NCBI RefSeq assembly: GCF_002176815.1
Contig: NZ_CP021648.1
Span: 1,806,001-1,870,000, forward strand
Direction: 5' to 3'
Origin: Acidovorax sp. T1
GTDB taxonomy: Bacteria; Pseudomonadota; Gammaproteobacteria; Burkholderiales; Burkholderiaceae_C
Length of the DNA: 64,000 nt
Numbering within the stretch: the first letter of the stretch is position 1; every line of letters starts with the position of its first letter. This document shows positions 1-7,920 of the stretch, in pieces. A program made the position numbers and the translations under genes. Under the pieces are notes generated by a model. The model did not search any database. It was not told where the DNA came from and was given only the letters and a program-made list of their open reading frames with translations.

Positions 1-254
1 AGACCGAAATCCTGGGGTTCGTCGGGCCAGGGCGCCGCAGCGAAATGGCCTGTGCGCACGCTGCGGGCCTGCCAGGCGCGGGCCACGCACTCGGCATCGT
101 GGGCAATGAACCCGAGGGCGCTGCATGCCTGCAGGGCCGCCTGGTACACCGCATCTGGCGACGTGGGCGCTGGCGCGGGCTGGGCCGCAAAGCCGGGAAA
201 CGCGGCGGCATGGTGCTGCAAAATTTGTTGCAGCATGGTGTGGACATCACTCAT
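1..254 (-). CDS. thiE: ThiE-like thiamine-phosphate synthase, N-terminal part (cut by window edge)
   Basis: An open frame starts with ATG at 254 and runs off the left edge, giving 84 residues that begin MSDVHTMLQQ and end near WPDEPQDFGL. It starts 5 bp after the thiG stop on the same strand, so it is the fourth gene of the thiO-thiS-thiG operon. In related bacteria this slot is often held by thiE, which joins HMP-PP and thiazole phosphate. The visible part would be an N-terminal extension ahead of the TIM barrel, so no catalytic residue can be seen. The name rests mainly on position and on my memory of similar extended ThiE proteins. Confidence 0.55.
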   Translation of the reverse strand, partial: MSDVHTMLQQILQHHAAAFPGFAAQPAPAPTSPDAVYQAALQACSALGFIAHDAECVARAWQARSVRTGHFAAAPWPDEPQDFG

Positions 255-259
255 GGGCG

Positions 260-1069
260 TCATTCGTGGGCGTGGTGCCAGAAGGGGGTGCCCAGCACGG
301 GCGTGCTGGCCTGGGCGGTGTCCTGGGCGGCCATGGCGCCGGCCTTGCGGGCGGCTCGCCCCGCCTGCACCGCGTCGGCAAAAGCCCCGGCCATGGTGAC
401 GGGGTCTTGCGCCAGTGCCACGGCGGTGTTTAGCAGCACGCCGTCGTAACCCCATTCCATGACCTGGCAGGCGTGCGATGGCAGGCCCAGGCCCGCGTCC
501 ACCAGCAGCGGCACGTCCAGGCGCTCGCGCAGCAGCTGCAGCGCATAGGGGTTGACGGGGCCGCGCCCGGTGCCAATGGGGGCGGCCCAGGGCATCACGG
601 CCTGGCAGCCCACGTCCACCAGGCGCTGGCACAGCACGAGGTCTTCGGTGCAGTAGGGCAGCACCTGAAAGCCGTCCTTGATGAGCTGCGCGGCCGCTTC
701 CACCAGGTTGAGCGTGTCGGGCTGCAGCGTGTAGTCGTCGCCAATCAGCTCCAGCTTGATCCAGGGGGTGTTGAACACCTCGCGCGCCATGTGCGCTGTG
801 GTGATGGCCTCTTGCACGCTGTGGCAGCCGGCGGTGTTGGGCAGGATGGGCACATTCAGGCGGCGCAGCAGCTCCCAGAAGCTGCTGCCGCTTTCGGCCG
901 GGTTGCTGCCCTGGCGGCGCAGCGATGCGGTGACCATGGCGGGCCGGGCACGCACCACGGCGGCTTCAAGCACGGCGGGGGATGGGTAGCGCGAGGTGCC
1001 CAGCAGCAGGCGGCTGGCGAACTGCTGGCCATACAGCACCAGCGGGTCTTGAGGCGTTGAATTGGTCAT
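260..1069 (-). CDS. thiG: Thiazole synthase ThiG
   Basis: ThiG condenses deoxyxylulose phosphate, dehydroglycine and ThiS thiocarboxylate into the thiamine thiazole in the cytoplasm. The 269-residue product has the family's usual length. It carries the Schiff-base lysine in [10 protein letters not shown] (about K105), the GCHSVQEA region, and a phosphate-binding stretch around [14 protein letters not shown]. It follows thiS on the same strand, with an 84 bp gap filled by an intergenic palindromic repeat, and precedes the thiE-like gene by 5 bp. It should be controlled by the TPP riboswitch upstream of thiO as part of one transcript. The identification is firm. Confidence 0.97.
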   Translation of the reverse strand: MTNSTPQDPLVLYGQQFASRLLLGTSRYPSPAVLEAAVVRARPAMVTASLRRQGSNPAESGSSFWELLRRLNVPILPNTAGCHSVQEAITTAHMAREVFNTPWIKLELIGDDYTLQPDTLNLVEAAAQLIKDGFQVLPYCTEDLVLCQRLVDVGCQAVMPWAAPIGTGRGPVNPYALQLLRERLDVPLLVDAGLGLPSHACQVMEWGYDGVLLNTAVALAQDPVTMAGAFADAVQAGRAARKAGAMAAQDTAQASTPVLGTPFWHHAHE

Positions 1070-1073
1070 GGTT

Positions 1074-1142
1074 GTTACTATGCTTTTAATAGCTGTTGGC
1101 GCTTATCCATCAAGCGCTAGGTGCCAATTTGGCTTCAATTTT
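1074..1142. repeat. Comamonadaceae-type intergenic palindromic repeat, copy A
   Basis: This fills the gap between thiS and thiG inside the operon. It reads from a TTTAATAGCTG arm through a GGCGCTT/AAGCGCT stem to a GTGCCAATTTGG arm. It belongs to the same imperfect palindrome family as the copies at 6232, 12088, 20398, 24892, 26036, 33874, 41024, 56283 and 59376. Confidence 0.85.
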
Positions 1143-1153
1143 CAGGCGGCGGA

Positions 1154-1351
1154 TCATCCACCCGTCACGGGCGAGATGATCTCCACGCGGTCGCCGGGCT
1201 GCAGCATGTGGGCGGCGTAGCGGGTGTTGGGCACAAAGGTGGTGTTTACCGCCACGGCAAACGGTGGACGCGCGGCCATGGCAGCCACGGCATCGGCCAC
1301 GGTGGCGCCTTCGGGCAGTTCGTGCGGGACTTGGTTGATCGAGATGTTCAT
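1154..1351 (-). CDS. thiS: Sulfur carrier protein ThiS
   Basis: This 65-residue ubiquitin-like protein ends in the Gly-Gly tail that is adenylated and then thiocarboxylated to deliver sulfur to ThiG. The middle shows the usual VAVNTTFVPNTRYA and LQPGDRVEIISPVTGG segments. Its ATG overlaps the thiO stop codon (ATGA, 1348-1351), which predicts translational coupling. No ThiF-like activating enzyme lies in this window, so it must be encoded elsewhere. Confidence 0.95.
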   Translation of the reverse strand: MNISINQVPHELPEGATVADAVAAMAARPPFAVAVNTTFVPNTRYAAHMLQPGDRVEIISPVTGG

Positions 1352-2481
1352 GCAATTGCGGGGGCTGCAACGCCGGTCGGGGTTGGGGCGGTGGGCTCCA
1401 GTTCCACCCGGAGGTCAAAACGTTCGGACAAGGCCGATTGTCCCGTGTTCAGCACCTCCAGGGTCACGTCCAGCATGGCAGGCGAGATCATGAAGCCGTG
1501 GCGGTACAGACCATTGATCTGCAGCACGCCCGGGCGGGGCTGGCGGATGGCGGGCAGGTTGTCGGGCAGCGTGGGGCGGCACTGCGTGGCCAATTCCAGA
1601 ATGCGGCCTTCCGCAAAGCCGGGGTGCACGGCATAGGCTGCGCTGAGCAGCTCCAGTGTGGATCGCACACTGGCGGGCGAGAGGTCGTTTGATTCGATCT
1701 CGGTCGCACCGATCACGAACAGATGGTCTTGCTTGGGTGCGATGTAGATGGGATAGCGGGGGTGCACCAGCCGTGTCGGGCGCTGCAGCGTGACATCCGG
1801 TGCATGGATGCGCGCAACTTCGCCCCGCACACCGCGCAATGCGCTCCACTGGCCCTTGGCGCCCAGGCCACGGCAGTCCAGCACCCAGTCGGGCTGGCCG
1901 GGGGCGCCGGGCGAAAAGGCCTCGGGCGACTGGGGCGTGTGCCAGTGCGTGCGCACGGCCAACTGCCCCATCTCCACCACCAGGGCCGCCAGCAACTGGC
2001 GGTTGTCGAGCTGGCCCTCGCCGGGCAGGTACAGGCCCTGGTTGAAGCGGTGCGCAAGGGCGGGCTCCACCTGTTCCAGGGCGCCGCTGTCGAGCTTTTG
2101 CAGGGCGGGCAGATCGGGCACCTGGTGCTGGTTGGCCTCCAGCTGGCGCGTGAGCCGTTGGGCTTCGGCCGCGTCCTGCCGGTGCCACACGATGAGCGTG
2201 CCGGCCTGCTGGAAGAACACGGGCTCGGCCAGCGCTGCCAGCAGCTGCGGCCAGCGGGTGAGGGCATGCTGGCCCATGCGCACCACGCCAGGCTCGGTGA
2301 TGGCCGATTCGGCCAGCGGTGCCAGCATGGCGGCGGCCACGGTCGCGGCCGAATGTTCAGCGGCCGGGCCACCCGCGTCGTAGATGTCCACACGGTGACC
2401 CTGGCGGGCCAGTTCCACCGCAAGCAGGCGGCCCATGAGGCCCGCGCCCAAAATGGCAAAAGAAGAGGGTTGAAGTGGCAT
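1348..2481 (-). CDS. thiO: Glycine oxidase ThiO
   Basis: ThiO is an FAD enzyme that oxidises glycine to the dehydroglycine used by ThiG, the aerobic alternative to ThiH. I place the start at ATG 2481, giving 377 residues with the FAD-binding AILGAGLMG fold right at the N-terminus. The frame stays open upstream to 2670, but that part overlaps the TPP riboswitch and has no protein-like character. The C-terminal NGLYRHGFMISPAM segment is typical of the DAO family. It is the first gene of the thiO-thiS-thiG operon and overlaps thiS by 4 bp. Confidence 0.95.
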   Translation of the reverse strand: MPLQPSSFAILGAGLMGRLLAVELARQGHRVDIYDAGGPAAEHSAATVAAAMLAPLAESAITEPGVVRMGQHALTRWPQLLAALAEPVFFQQAGTLIVWHRQDAAEAQRLTRQLEANQHQVPDLPALQKLDSGALEQVEPALAHRFNQGLYLPGEGQLDNRQLLAALVVEMGQLAVRTHWHTPQSPEAFSPGAPGQPDWVLDCRGLGAKGQWSALRGVRGEVARIHAPDVTLQRPTRLVHPRYPIYIAPKQDHLFVIGATEIESNDLSPASVRSTLELLSAAYAVHPGFAEGRILELATQCRPTLPDNLPAIRQPRPGVLQINGLYRHGFMISPAMLDVTLEVLNTGQSALSERFDLRVELEPTAPTPTGVAAPAIA

Positions 2482-2547
2482 AGGTCCGTGGGTGTGTCCG
2501 TGTGCTGTCAGGCAACCATGGACAAAACGGGGCTGCGCCGTTGCTGG

Positions 2548-2680
2548 AAACTCCCCACGCCAGCATGACCTGGATCGGGTAGCGGAGCCCAGCGCCAAGA
2601 GGCGCTGTGAGAACTTGTCGTTTCGTGGCTCCAGGGTCTTTCTCAGTCGCGCGCCACATTGGCGGGACACCCCTGTTTCG
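2548..2680 (-). promoter_or_regulatory. TPP riboswitch (THI box) of the thiO operon
   Basis: Read on the minus strand, this shows the conserved aptamer parts in order: GGGGTGTCCCGC, CTGAGAAAGACCC, then ACCCGATC, CAGGTCATGCTGGCGTGGGG. Between CTGAGA and ACCCGATC sits a long P3 extension of about 50 nt, closed by GGAGCC/GGCTCC and containing a GCGCC/GGCGC hairpin. It ends about 68 nt before the thiO ATG, leaving room for an expression platform. It should switch the operon off when thiamine diphosphate is abundant. Confidence 0.93.
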
Positions 2681-2752
2681 TCCGTAAGCTCAAATTACAG
2701 CATATCCCTCTGTGCGCCGAATTGACCTGGCGCATAGGCCATAATTTTTGCC

Positions 2753-3607
2753 ATGACTATTCCAACCAGCTCCGCCGCGCCGCGGCCGCGCTACGTGCGC
2801 GTGCTGTCCATCGCCGGCTCCGACAGCGGCGGTGGCGCGGGCATCCAGGCCGACCTCAAGACCTTCAGCGCCCTGGGCTGCTACGGCATGACCGCCATCA
2901 CGGCCATCACCGCGCAGAACACGCTGGGCGTGACCGGCATCCACGGCGTGCCGCCCGACATGCTGCGCGCGCAGATCGATGCCGTGGCGCAGGACATTGG
3001 GGTGGACGCGGTCAAGATCGGCATGCTGGCATCGCCCGAAGTGGTGCGCGTGGTGGCGCAGGCCATCCGCGCTCACCGCCTTCCTCATGTGGTGCTTGAC
3101 CCGGTGATGGTGGCCACCAGCGGCGACCGGCTGATCGCCAGCGAAACTGTGCAGGTGCTGGTGAACGAGCTGTTTCCGCTGGCCACCGTGGTCACGCCCA
3201 ATCTTGACGAAGCAGCGCTGCTGCTGGGCCGCGAGATCGAAGGCATCGATGCCCTCGACGACGCCGCCCGCGATCTGCTGGCCCTGGGTGCACCTGCTGT
3301 GCTGCTCAAGGGCGGGCATCTGAAAGGCGAGCTTGTGGTGGACTTGCTGGCCATGCAAACGGGCCTGCGCAAGCGCCTTGAAAGCGCCCGCATCGCCACG
3401 CACAACGGCCACGGCACGGGCTGCACGCTGTCGTCGGCCATTGCCGCATTTTTGGCGCAGGGCCACGAACTGCCGCAGGCGGTGGAAAAGGCCCGCGCCT
3501 ACATCCTGGGCGCCATTGCCGCCGGGGCCGACGTGCACACCGGCCAGGGCCACGGGCCGCTGAACCACGGGTATGCGCCGGTGGTGCAGATGGTGGTGCG
3601 AGCTTGA
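2753..3607 (+). CDS. thiD: Hydroxymethylpyrimidine/phosphomethylpyrimidine kinase ThiD
   Basis: ThiD phosphorylates HMP and then HMP-P to give the pyrimidine half of thiamine. The 284-residue product has the ribokinase-fold SIAGSDSGGGAGIQAD motif at residues 19-34, a VVLDPVMVATSGDRL stretch, and the C-terminal NGHGTGCTLSSAIAA anion hole with catalytic Asp region. It is transcribed divergently from thiO across a 271 bp region that contains the thiO riboswitch on the other strand. An IS21 element is inserted directly at its stop codon, but the duplicated target keeps the TGA, so the protein is intact. Confidence 0.96.
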   Translation: MTIPTSSAAPRPRYVRVLSIAGSDSGGGAGIQADLKTFSALGCYGMTAITAITAQNTLGVTGIHGVPPDMLRAQIDAVAQDIGVDAVKIGMLASPEVVRVVAQAIRAHRLPHVVLDPVMVATSGDRLIASETVQVLVNELFPLATVVTPNLDEAALLLGREIEGIDALDDAARDLLALGAPAVLLKGGHLKGELVVDLLAMQTGLRKRLESARIATHNGHGTGCTLSSAIAAFLAQGHELPQAVEKARAYILGAIAAGADVHTGQGHGPLNHGYAPVVQMVVRA

Positions 3608-3763
3608 TGGCCCTGATGGCCACCCAAATTCCCCCGTCTATGGCCACCTCAAACTCCCCCACCTGAACTGATCGGGGATAGGGGTTTAACGCCGGCGTCG
3701 TCGGCACCTGTTGGCAGGACATTGATCCAGTCTTCCCCGAGGGAAGGCCAAGGAGTGAATGTC

Positions 3764-5389
3764 TTGAAGTCCAACCAACGCGCCACCATAGAGACACTGC
3801 TGGAGCGCAACACATCGCAACGCGAGATCGCCCGCATCACGGGCATCGACCGCAAGACGGTCAGGAGCTACCACCAGCGCTGGCTGGAGCAACTGCAGTC
3901 AAATTCCCCCGGGGTGGCCACCGGCTCGGCAGGTCAAATTCCCCCACCCTGGCCACCGGCTCCTGGGCCGGTGGCCACCTCCCTGTGCGAACCCTGGCGC
4001 GAGTTCATCGAAGCCCAGCTGCGGCTGAAGCGAAACGCCACGGCCATCTACCAGGACCTGGTCGACCAGCACGGCTTTGATGGCCAGTACAACTCGGTCA
4101 AACGCTTCTGTGCAAAGTTGCGGCACAAGGAGCCCGAGCAGTTCGATCGCCTGTCCTTCCTGCCCGGCGAGGAGATGCAGGTGGACTACGGCGAGGGCGC
4201 GCCCACCCGCGTGCCCGGCAGCGACCGGTACCGCAAGCCCCGCCTGTTCGTGGCCACCTTGCGGTATTCCCGTGCCAGTTTCCGGTGCGTGGTCTGGAAG
4301 TCCAGCCAGCAGATCTGGGCCGAGCTGCACGAGCGGGCCCTGCGGTACTTCGGGGGCTGCCCCCAGTACGTGGTGCTGGACAATCTGAAGGAAGGCGTCC
4401 TCAAGCCCGACCTGTACGAGCCCGATCTCAACCCGGTGTACGCCGCCGCCCTGGCGCACTACGGCGTGGTGGCCGACCCGGCGCGGGTGCGAGACCCCAA
4501 CCGCAAGGGCACGGTGGAGCATGCCATCGGCCATACCCAGGCCACGGCCTTGAAGGGCCGGCGCTTTGAGTCCATCGAGGCCCAGAACGAGTTCCTGGCG
4601 CACTGGGAGAAGAGCTGGGCATCCAAGCGCATCCACGGCACCGAGCGACGCCAGGTGCAGGCCATGTTCGAGGAAGAGCGCAGCCACCTCAAACCCCTGC
4701 CAGTGCTGGGAATGCAGTATTTCGACGAGGCGGTGCGCACCGTCTGCGACGACAGCTGTGTGCGGGTGGATCACAGCAGCTACGCCGCTCGCCCGGCGAA
4801 CATCGGCTCCAAGGTGTTGGTGCGCATCTACGCCCAGCGCATCGAGATTCGTGACATGCACACCCGTGCCTTGCTGCGCACCCACGCCAAGGCCGAGCGT
4901 CCCGGCACGGTGATTCTGCCCATGGAGGAGCGGGTGTTCAATCCGTCTCGCGAGACCCGCCTGATCCTGCGTCAGGCCGGCGAGATTGGTGAGCACGCCA
5001 GCCGGCTGTGTGAGCTGCTCTTTGCCATCGAGGGTCGTGTCGGGCAGCGCAAGCTCTGGGGCATTGTGGGACTCATGCGCCGTTACCCGGCGCACTGCAT
5101 CAATGCCGCCTGCGCCCAGGCCCTGGAGCAAGGGGTCTACAGCTACAAGCGCGTGCTGGCGCTGACCGAAGCCCTCTTTGCCCAGGCGATGGCGGCCATC
5201 GAGGCTACCTGCGGCGAAGCACCCGCCGCCGGTGCCCACGCGCTGACGCAGCAGCATGAGCTCATCCGAGACGCTGAGGAGTACAGCGATCTCTTCGCGC
5301 TCGCCGCCGCCACGGCAAACACCACCACCACCACCACCACCACCACCAACACCAACAACACCACCAACGCACCGGGAGTTCAGCCATGA
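3764..5389 (+). CDS. istA: IS21-family transposase IstA
   Basis: IstA is the DDE-type transposase of the element. An N-terminal helix-turn-helix (TSQREIARITGIDRKTVRSY) is followed by an rve-type catalytic domain with candidate acidic residues in MQVDYGEGAP, VVLDNLKEGV and KGTVEHAIGH. I favour the TTG start at 3764 because AAGGAG lies 8 nt upstream; the frame also opens at TTG 3722 and GTG 3755. Two oddities are visible: residues after about 45 are encoded by copies of the terminal-repeat motif, and the C-terminus is a threonine/asparagine run encoded by an ACC repeat. It overlaps istB by 4 bp (ATGA). Confidence 0.93.
   Translation: MKSNQRATIETLLERNTSQREIARITGIDRKTVRSYHQRWLEQLQSNSPGVATGSAGQIPPPWPPAPGPVATSLCEPWREFIEAQLRLKRNATAIYQDLVDQHGFDGQYNSVKRFCAKLRHKEPEQFDRLSFLPGEEMQVDYGEGAPTRVPGSDRYRKPRLFVATLRYSRASFRCVVWKSSQQIWAELHERALRYFGGCPQYVVLDNLKEGVLKPDLYEPDLNPVYAAALAHYGVVADPARVRDPNRKGTVEHAIGHTQATALKGRRFESIEAQNEFLAHWEKSWASKRIHGTERRQVQAMFEEERSHLKPLPVLGMQYFDEAVRTVCDDSCVRVDHSSYAARPANIGSKVLVRIYAQRIEIRDMHTRALLRTHAKAERPGTVILPMEERVFNPSRETRLILRQAGEIGEHASRLCELLFAIEGRVGQRKLWGIVGLMRRYPAHCINAACAQALEQGVYSYKRVLALTEALFAQAMAAIEATCGEAPAAGAHALTQQHELIRDAEEYSDLFALAAATANTTTTTTTTTNTNNTTNAPGVQP
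3898..3956 (+). repeat. Terminal-repeat-like units inside istA
   Basis: Two GTCAAATTCCCCC motifs start at 3898 and 3933, each followed by a TGGCCACC motif. The unit at 3931-3956 matches the reverse complement of the right end of the element over about 26 bp with a single one-base gap. These units lie in the coding frame of istA and face the same way as the left end. Confidence 0.8.
5321..5347 (+). repeat. (ACC)9 trinucleotide tract at the 3' end of istA
   Basis: Nine perfect ACC units, followed by interrupted AAC/ACC units up to about 5368, encode the IstA tail of nine threonines and then a mixed Asn/Thr stretch. Slippage in this tract would change the tail in steps of one residue without breaking the frame. 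Confidence 0.9.
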
Positions 5390-6150
5390 ACATGATCGAG
5401 ATCGAACGCGCGCTGCGCGAGCTGCGCCTGTCCGGCATCGCCGAGACCCTGTCCACCCGCGTGATGCAGGCCCAGGCCGCCCAGCAGCCTTTCCTGGAGA
5501 CCTTCGCCGCCATGCTGCAAGACGAGCTGGACCGCCGGCGCTCTCGCCTGACCGAGCGCCGCTTCAAGCGCTCGGGTCTGGATGAGCGCCCCTCGCTGGC
5601 TGACTTCGACTGGCGTTTCAACCCGAAGCTGCCGCGCAGCGCCTGCTTCGAGTTGCACACCCTGAAGTTCATCGGCGAGGGGGCCAACGCGCTGATCATC
5701 GGCAAGCCGGGCACCGGCAAGAGCCATGTGGCCAAGGCCGTGGCCTACCAGGCCACGCTGCAGGGCTATGACGTGCGTTACCTGGAAGCCGACACCGAGT
5801 TCGCCCGTTACGCGCTGGCCACTACGGCAGAGCGCACCGAGCTGCTCAAGGACTGGGTCGCGCCGGACCTGCTCGTCCTCGATGACCTGTTCCTGGCCAG
5901 ACGCATCAGCGAGCATGCCGCTGAAGTCCTACAGGCCATCGTGCACCAGCGCTACAAGCTGCGCCGCGCTGTTCTCATCACGTCCAACCGCGTGGTGCAG
6001 GACTGGGGCAAATACCTCGGCGACGCCACCATGGCCAGCACCATCCTGGATCGCCTCATGCACCGCTGCGCGATGCTGGAGTTCGAGGGCAAGAGCTACC
6101 GCCTCAAGGAGGCCGCTGCACGCATCGCCATCACACCCGAGTCGTCATAA
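5386..6150 (+). CDS. istB: IS21-family AAA+ ATPase IstB
   Basis: IstB is the ATP-dependent helper that selects target DNA and activates the IstA transposase. The 254-residue product has the Walker A motif IIGKPGTGKSH (about residues 104-114) and Walker B LLVLDDLF. It also has the family's C-terminal region with TSNRVVQDWGKYLGD, where the conserved arginine and sensor lie. Its ATG overlaps the istA stop, so translation is probably coupled. Length and motifs are normal for the family and no disruption is seen. Confidence 0.95.
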   Translation: MNMIEIERALRELRLSGIAETLSTRVMQAQAAQQPFLETFAAMLQDELDRRRSRLTERRFKRSGLDERPSLADFDWRFNPKLPRSACFELHTLKFIGEGANALIIGKPGTGKSHVAKAVAYQATLQGYDVRYLEADTEFARYALATTAERTELLKDWVAPDLLVLDDLFLARRISEHAAEVLQAIVHQRYKLRRAVLITSNRVVQDWGKYLGDATMASTILDRLMHRCAMLEFEGKSYRLKEAAARIAITPESS

Positions 6151-6231
6151 TCCGACCGTCCTGCCTGGGGGAATTTGGGGTGGCCAAGGGTGGGGGAATT
6201 TGACCTGGCCATCGGGGCTTGATGGCGAAAG

Positions 6232-6294
6232 TTTGACCATTTTTGGCCTCTGGCGCTTATGTAGCAAGCGCAAGCAGCTATTAAAAATGTAGTG
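6232..6294. repeat. Intergenic palindromic repeat, copy B
   Basis: This begins 7 bp beyond the right target duplication of the IS21 element. It runs from TTTTGGCCTC through GGCGCTT/AAGCGC to CAGCTATTAAAAAT. It occupies the convergent gap between thiD (with its insertion) and cytX. Before the insertion it would have lain about 20 bp after the thiD stop. Confidence 0.85.
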
Positions 6295-6329
6295 ATCTGC
6301 ATTGGCCAAGGCAGGTGCCTTGGTGCGCT

Positions 6330-7604
6330 TCATGCCTGCCGTGGACGCGTCACCCAGGCCAGCAGAAAACTCAACACCAGCGTCGGCAAGGCCGAACCCA
6401 GCCCAGGCACCAGTTTGGGCGCCAGGTGATACACCGCAATGCCCAGCAACCACAGCACCACGGGCGCCGCATGAACGGGGCGGGCGCCAGCCAGCAACGC
6501 CGGCGCATTGGCCCCAAAAGCCAGGCGCCCCAGGATGACGCCGAACAAGGGCACAAACACCGAACTCAGCAGCAGCAAAAACGGCTCCAGGCTGTGCATG
6601 GGCAACACCAGCGCCAGAGCCGTGCACAGCGCGGTCATGGCCAGGCCCCAGCGGCGCACGCCCCAGCGCGGCAGCAGGCTGTGCGCCGACACGGCGCCCG
6701 AATAGGTGTCGCCGTAGGCGTTGTCCACCTCGTCAATCAATATCAGCGACAGCGCAATCAGCCCGCCCTGGGCCAGCAGCAAGGCCTGCACCAGGTCCTT
6801 GCTGGGCAAGGTCAATGCCACCAGCACACCGAGGGCATAGCACCACATGTTGGCCAACGCATACCCCAGCCAGGTGCCGCGCAGGGCGGCGCCGCCGCTT
6901 TTGCCATGGCGGGCGTAGTCGGCCACCAGCGGCAGCCACGAGATCGGCATGGCAATCACCAGATCGAGCGCAGGCAGCACGCCCATGCCGCCGTCACCCT
7001 GGCGCTTCCACAGCGCCTCAAAACCCTGGGCCTGCGCCAGCGACACAAACTGCCAGCTCAGCCACAGCAGCGACAGCACCACCAGCGGCAGCGCCACCCG
7101 CGCAATCACCTTGCGCACCAGCTGCACCATCGAGCCGCTGATCAGCAGCATCACCACGCCGCCCCACAGCAGCGTGGCCGCTACCGGCCAATGTGCGCCC
7201 GCCATGCTGCCCGACTGCTGACCGATGGCCACCGTGGCATCGCGCATCACCACCAGCTCGAACGTGCCCCAGCCCACCAGCTGCACGATGTTCAGGATGA
7301 TGGGCAGCCCCGCAAAGCGGCGGCCATACACCGCATGCATCAGGCCCGCGCTGGCCAGCCCGCTGTCGCAGCCCAGCTTGGCCACCCAGCCCAGCAAGCC
7401 AGCGCCCAGCATCGAGCCCGCCACGATGGCCCACAGGGCCTCTTGGGTTCCGAGCGCGGGCATCAGGTACGCGCCCACCTGCATCACCAGCAGGCCCACG
7501 CCCAGGCTGAACCACAGCGAGGCGTGGTCGTGCCAGCCAAACACGCGCCGCTCGCTGGAAACGGGTGTCAGCGCCTCGTTGGCAGATGGGGTGCGGGTGC
7601 TCAT
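6330..7604 (-). CDS. cytX: CytX-type hydroxymethylpyrimidine permease (NCS1 family)
   Basis: This is a 424-residue polytopic inner-membrane protein of the purine/cytosine permease (NCS1) type, with about 11-12 hydrophobic segments, for example SLWFSLGVGLLVMQVGAYLMPAL near the start. I set the start at ATG 7604, preceded by AAGGAA; the open frame upstream runs into the riboswitch. The TPP riboswitch points to import of a thiamine precursor, and CytX proteins are proposed to carry HMP. The substrate is inferred from regulation and the neighbouring thiD, not from residues. Confidence 0.85.
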   Translation of the reverse strand: MSTRTPSANEALTPVSSERRVFGWHDHASLWFSLGVGLLVMQVGAYLMPALGTQEALWAIVAGSMLGAGLLGWVAKLGCDSGLASAGLMHAVYGRRFAGLPIILNIVQLVGWGTFELVVMRDATVAIGQQSGSMAGAHWPVAATLLWGGVVMLLISGSMVQLVRKVIARVALPLVVLSLLWLSWQFVSLAQAQGFEALWKRQGDGGMGVLPALDLVIAMPISWLPLVADYARHGKSGGAALRGTWLGYALANMWCYALGVLVALTLPSKDLVQALLLAQGGLIALSLILIDEVDNAYGDTYSGAVSAHSLLPRWGVRRWGLAMTALCTALALVLPMHSLEPFLLLLSSVFVPLFGVILGRLAFGANAPALLAGARPVHAAPVVLWLLGIAVYHLAPKLVPGLGSALPTLVLSFLLAWVTRPRQA

Positions 7605-7689
7605 GCGGGTTCCTTGGCGGTACGGTGCGTTGCAGCGCAAGGAAGACCCCGGCCACGCGCGGTCAACGGCGTGGAATGGCGGACGGGCC

Positions 7690-7772
7690 TCCCTGCGCGA
7701 GGATGATCTCAATCAGGTTCAAGGGGACTCTCTCAGCCCGCGCAGCGTTGGCGCTGCGGGGCACCCCTGGCG
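7690..7772 (-). promoter_or_regulatory. TPP riboswitch of cytX
   Basis: On the minus strand the conserved parts appear in order: AGGGGTGCCCC, a short P3 hairpin, GGCTGAGAGAGTCCCC, then GAACCTGATTGAGATCATCC and GCGCAGGGA. Unlike the thiO aptamer it has no long P3 insertion. It ends about 85 nt before the cytX ATG. Bases 7773-7868 upstream of it hold nothing I can recognise. Confidence 0.94.
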
Positions 7773-7868
7773 GTGCGGTGCCTTGCGGCGGTGCGGGGCG
7801 GATTTTAGTGGGGGTGGGGATGGCTGCTGTCGGCCAGAAGCGGTCGTTGGCAGTACGAAGAAGCGGGC

Positions 7869-7920
7869 ACTCAATGTTTGACCCGAATGCCGCTGCGTGT
7901 CCGTGTCGAACTTGTTAAGC
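7869..7920 (-). other. Candidate degenerate attC recombination site
   Basis: On the minus strand the site opens with GCTTAAC, an exact match to the attC core RYYYAAC, and closes with ATTGAGT, which fits GTTRRRY except for its first base. Between them, arms GTTCGACACGG and CGGGTCAAAC can pair with an extra base on one side, as attC sites do. The TAA stop of the adjacent gene lies within GCTTAAC. The arrangement fits an integron gene cassette, but the spacer lengths are not canonical. Confidence 0.42.

Larger units (their letters stand above)
3611..6217 (+). mobile_element. Complete IS21-family insertion sequence
   Basis: The 2607 bp element carries istA and istB between related terminal inverted repeats. 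The left end has two TGGCCACC-CAAATTCCCCC units (about 3617-3635 and 3641-3660), and the right end has two in inverse orientation (about 6166-6186 and 6191-6211). An 8 bp direct repeat CTTGATGG flanks it at 3603-3610 and 6218-6225, as expected for IS21 target duplication. Exact ends are ambiguous by a base or two. The intact genes, paired ends and perfect duplication suggest a recent and possibly active copy. Confidence 0.9.

Noticed and set aside
2482..2670. Extended N-terminus for ThiO
   Set aside because: The extension overlaps the TPP riboswitch and lacks protein character; the FAD fold starts right after ATG 2481.
2722..2747. TTGACC and TAATTT considered as the thiD promoter
   Set aside because: The spacing is about 14 bases, shorter than usual, and the start codon follows within 6 bases, leaving no room for a ribosome site on such a transcript.
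5321..5368. Short direct repeats considered as a CRISPR or tandem array
   Set aside because: This is a simple trinucleotide tract inside a coding frame, with no spacers.
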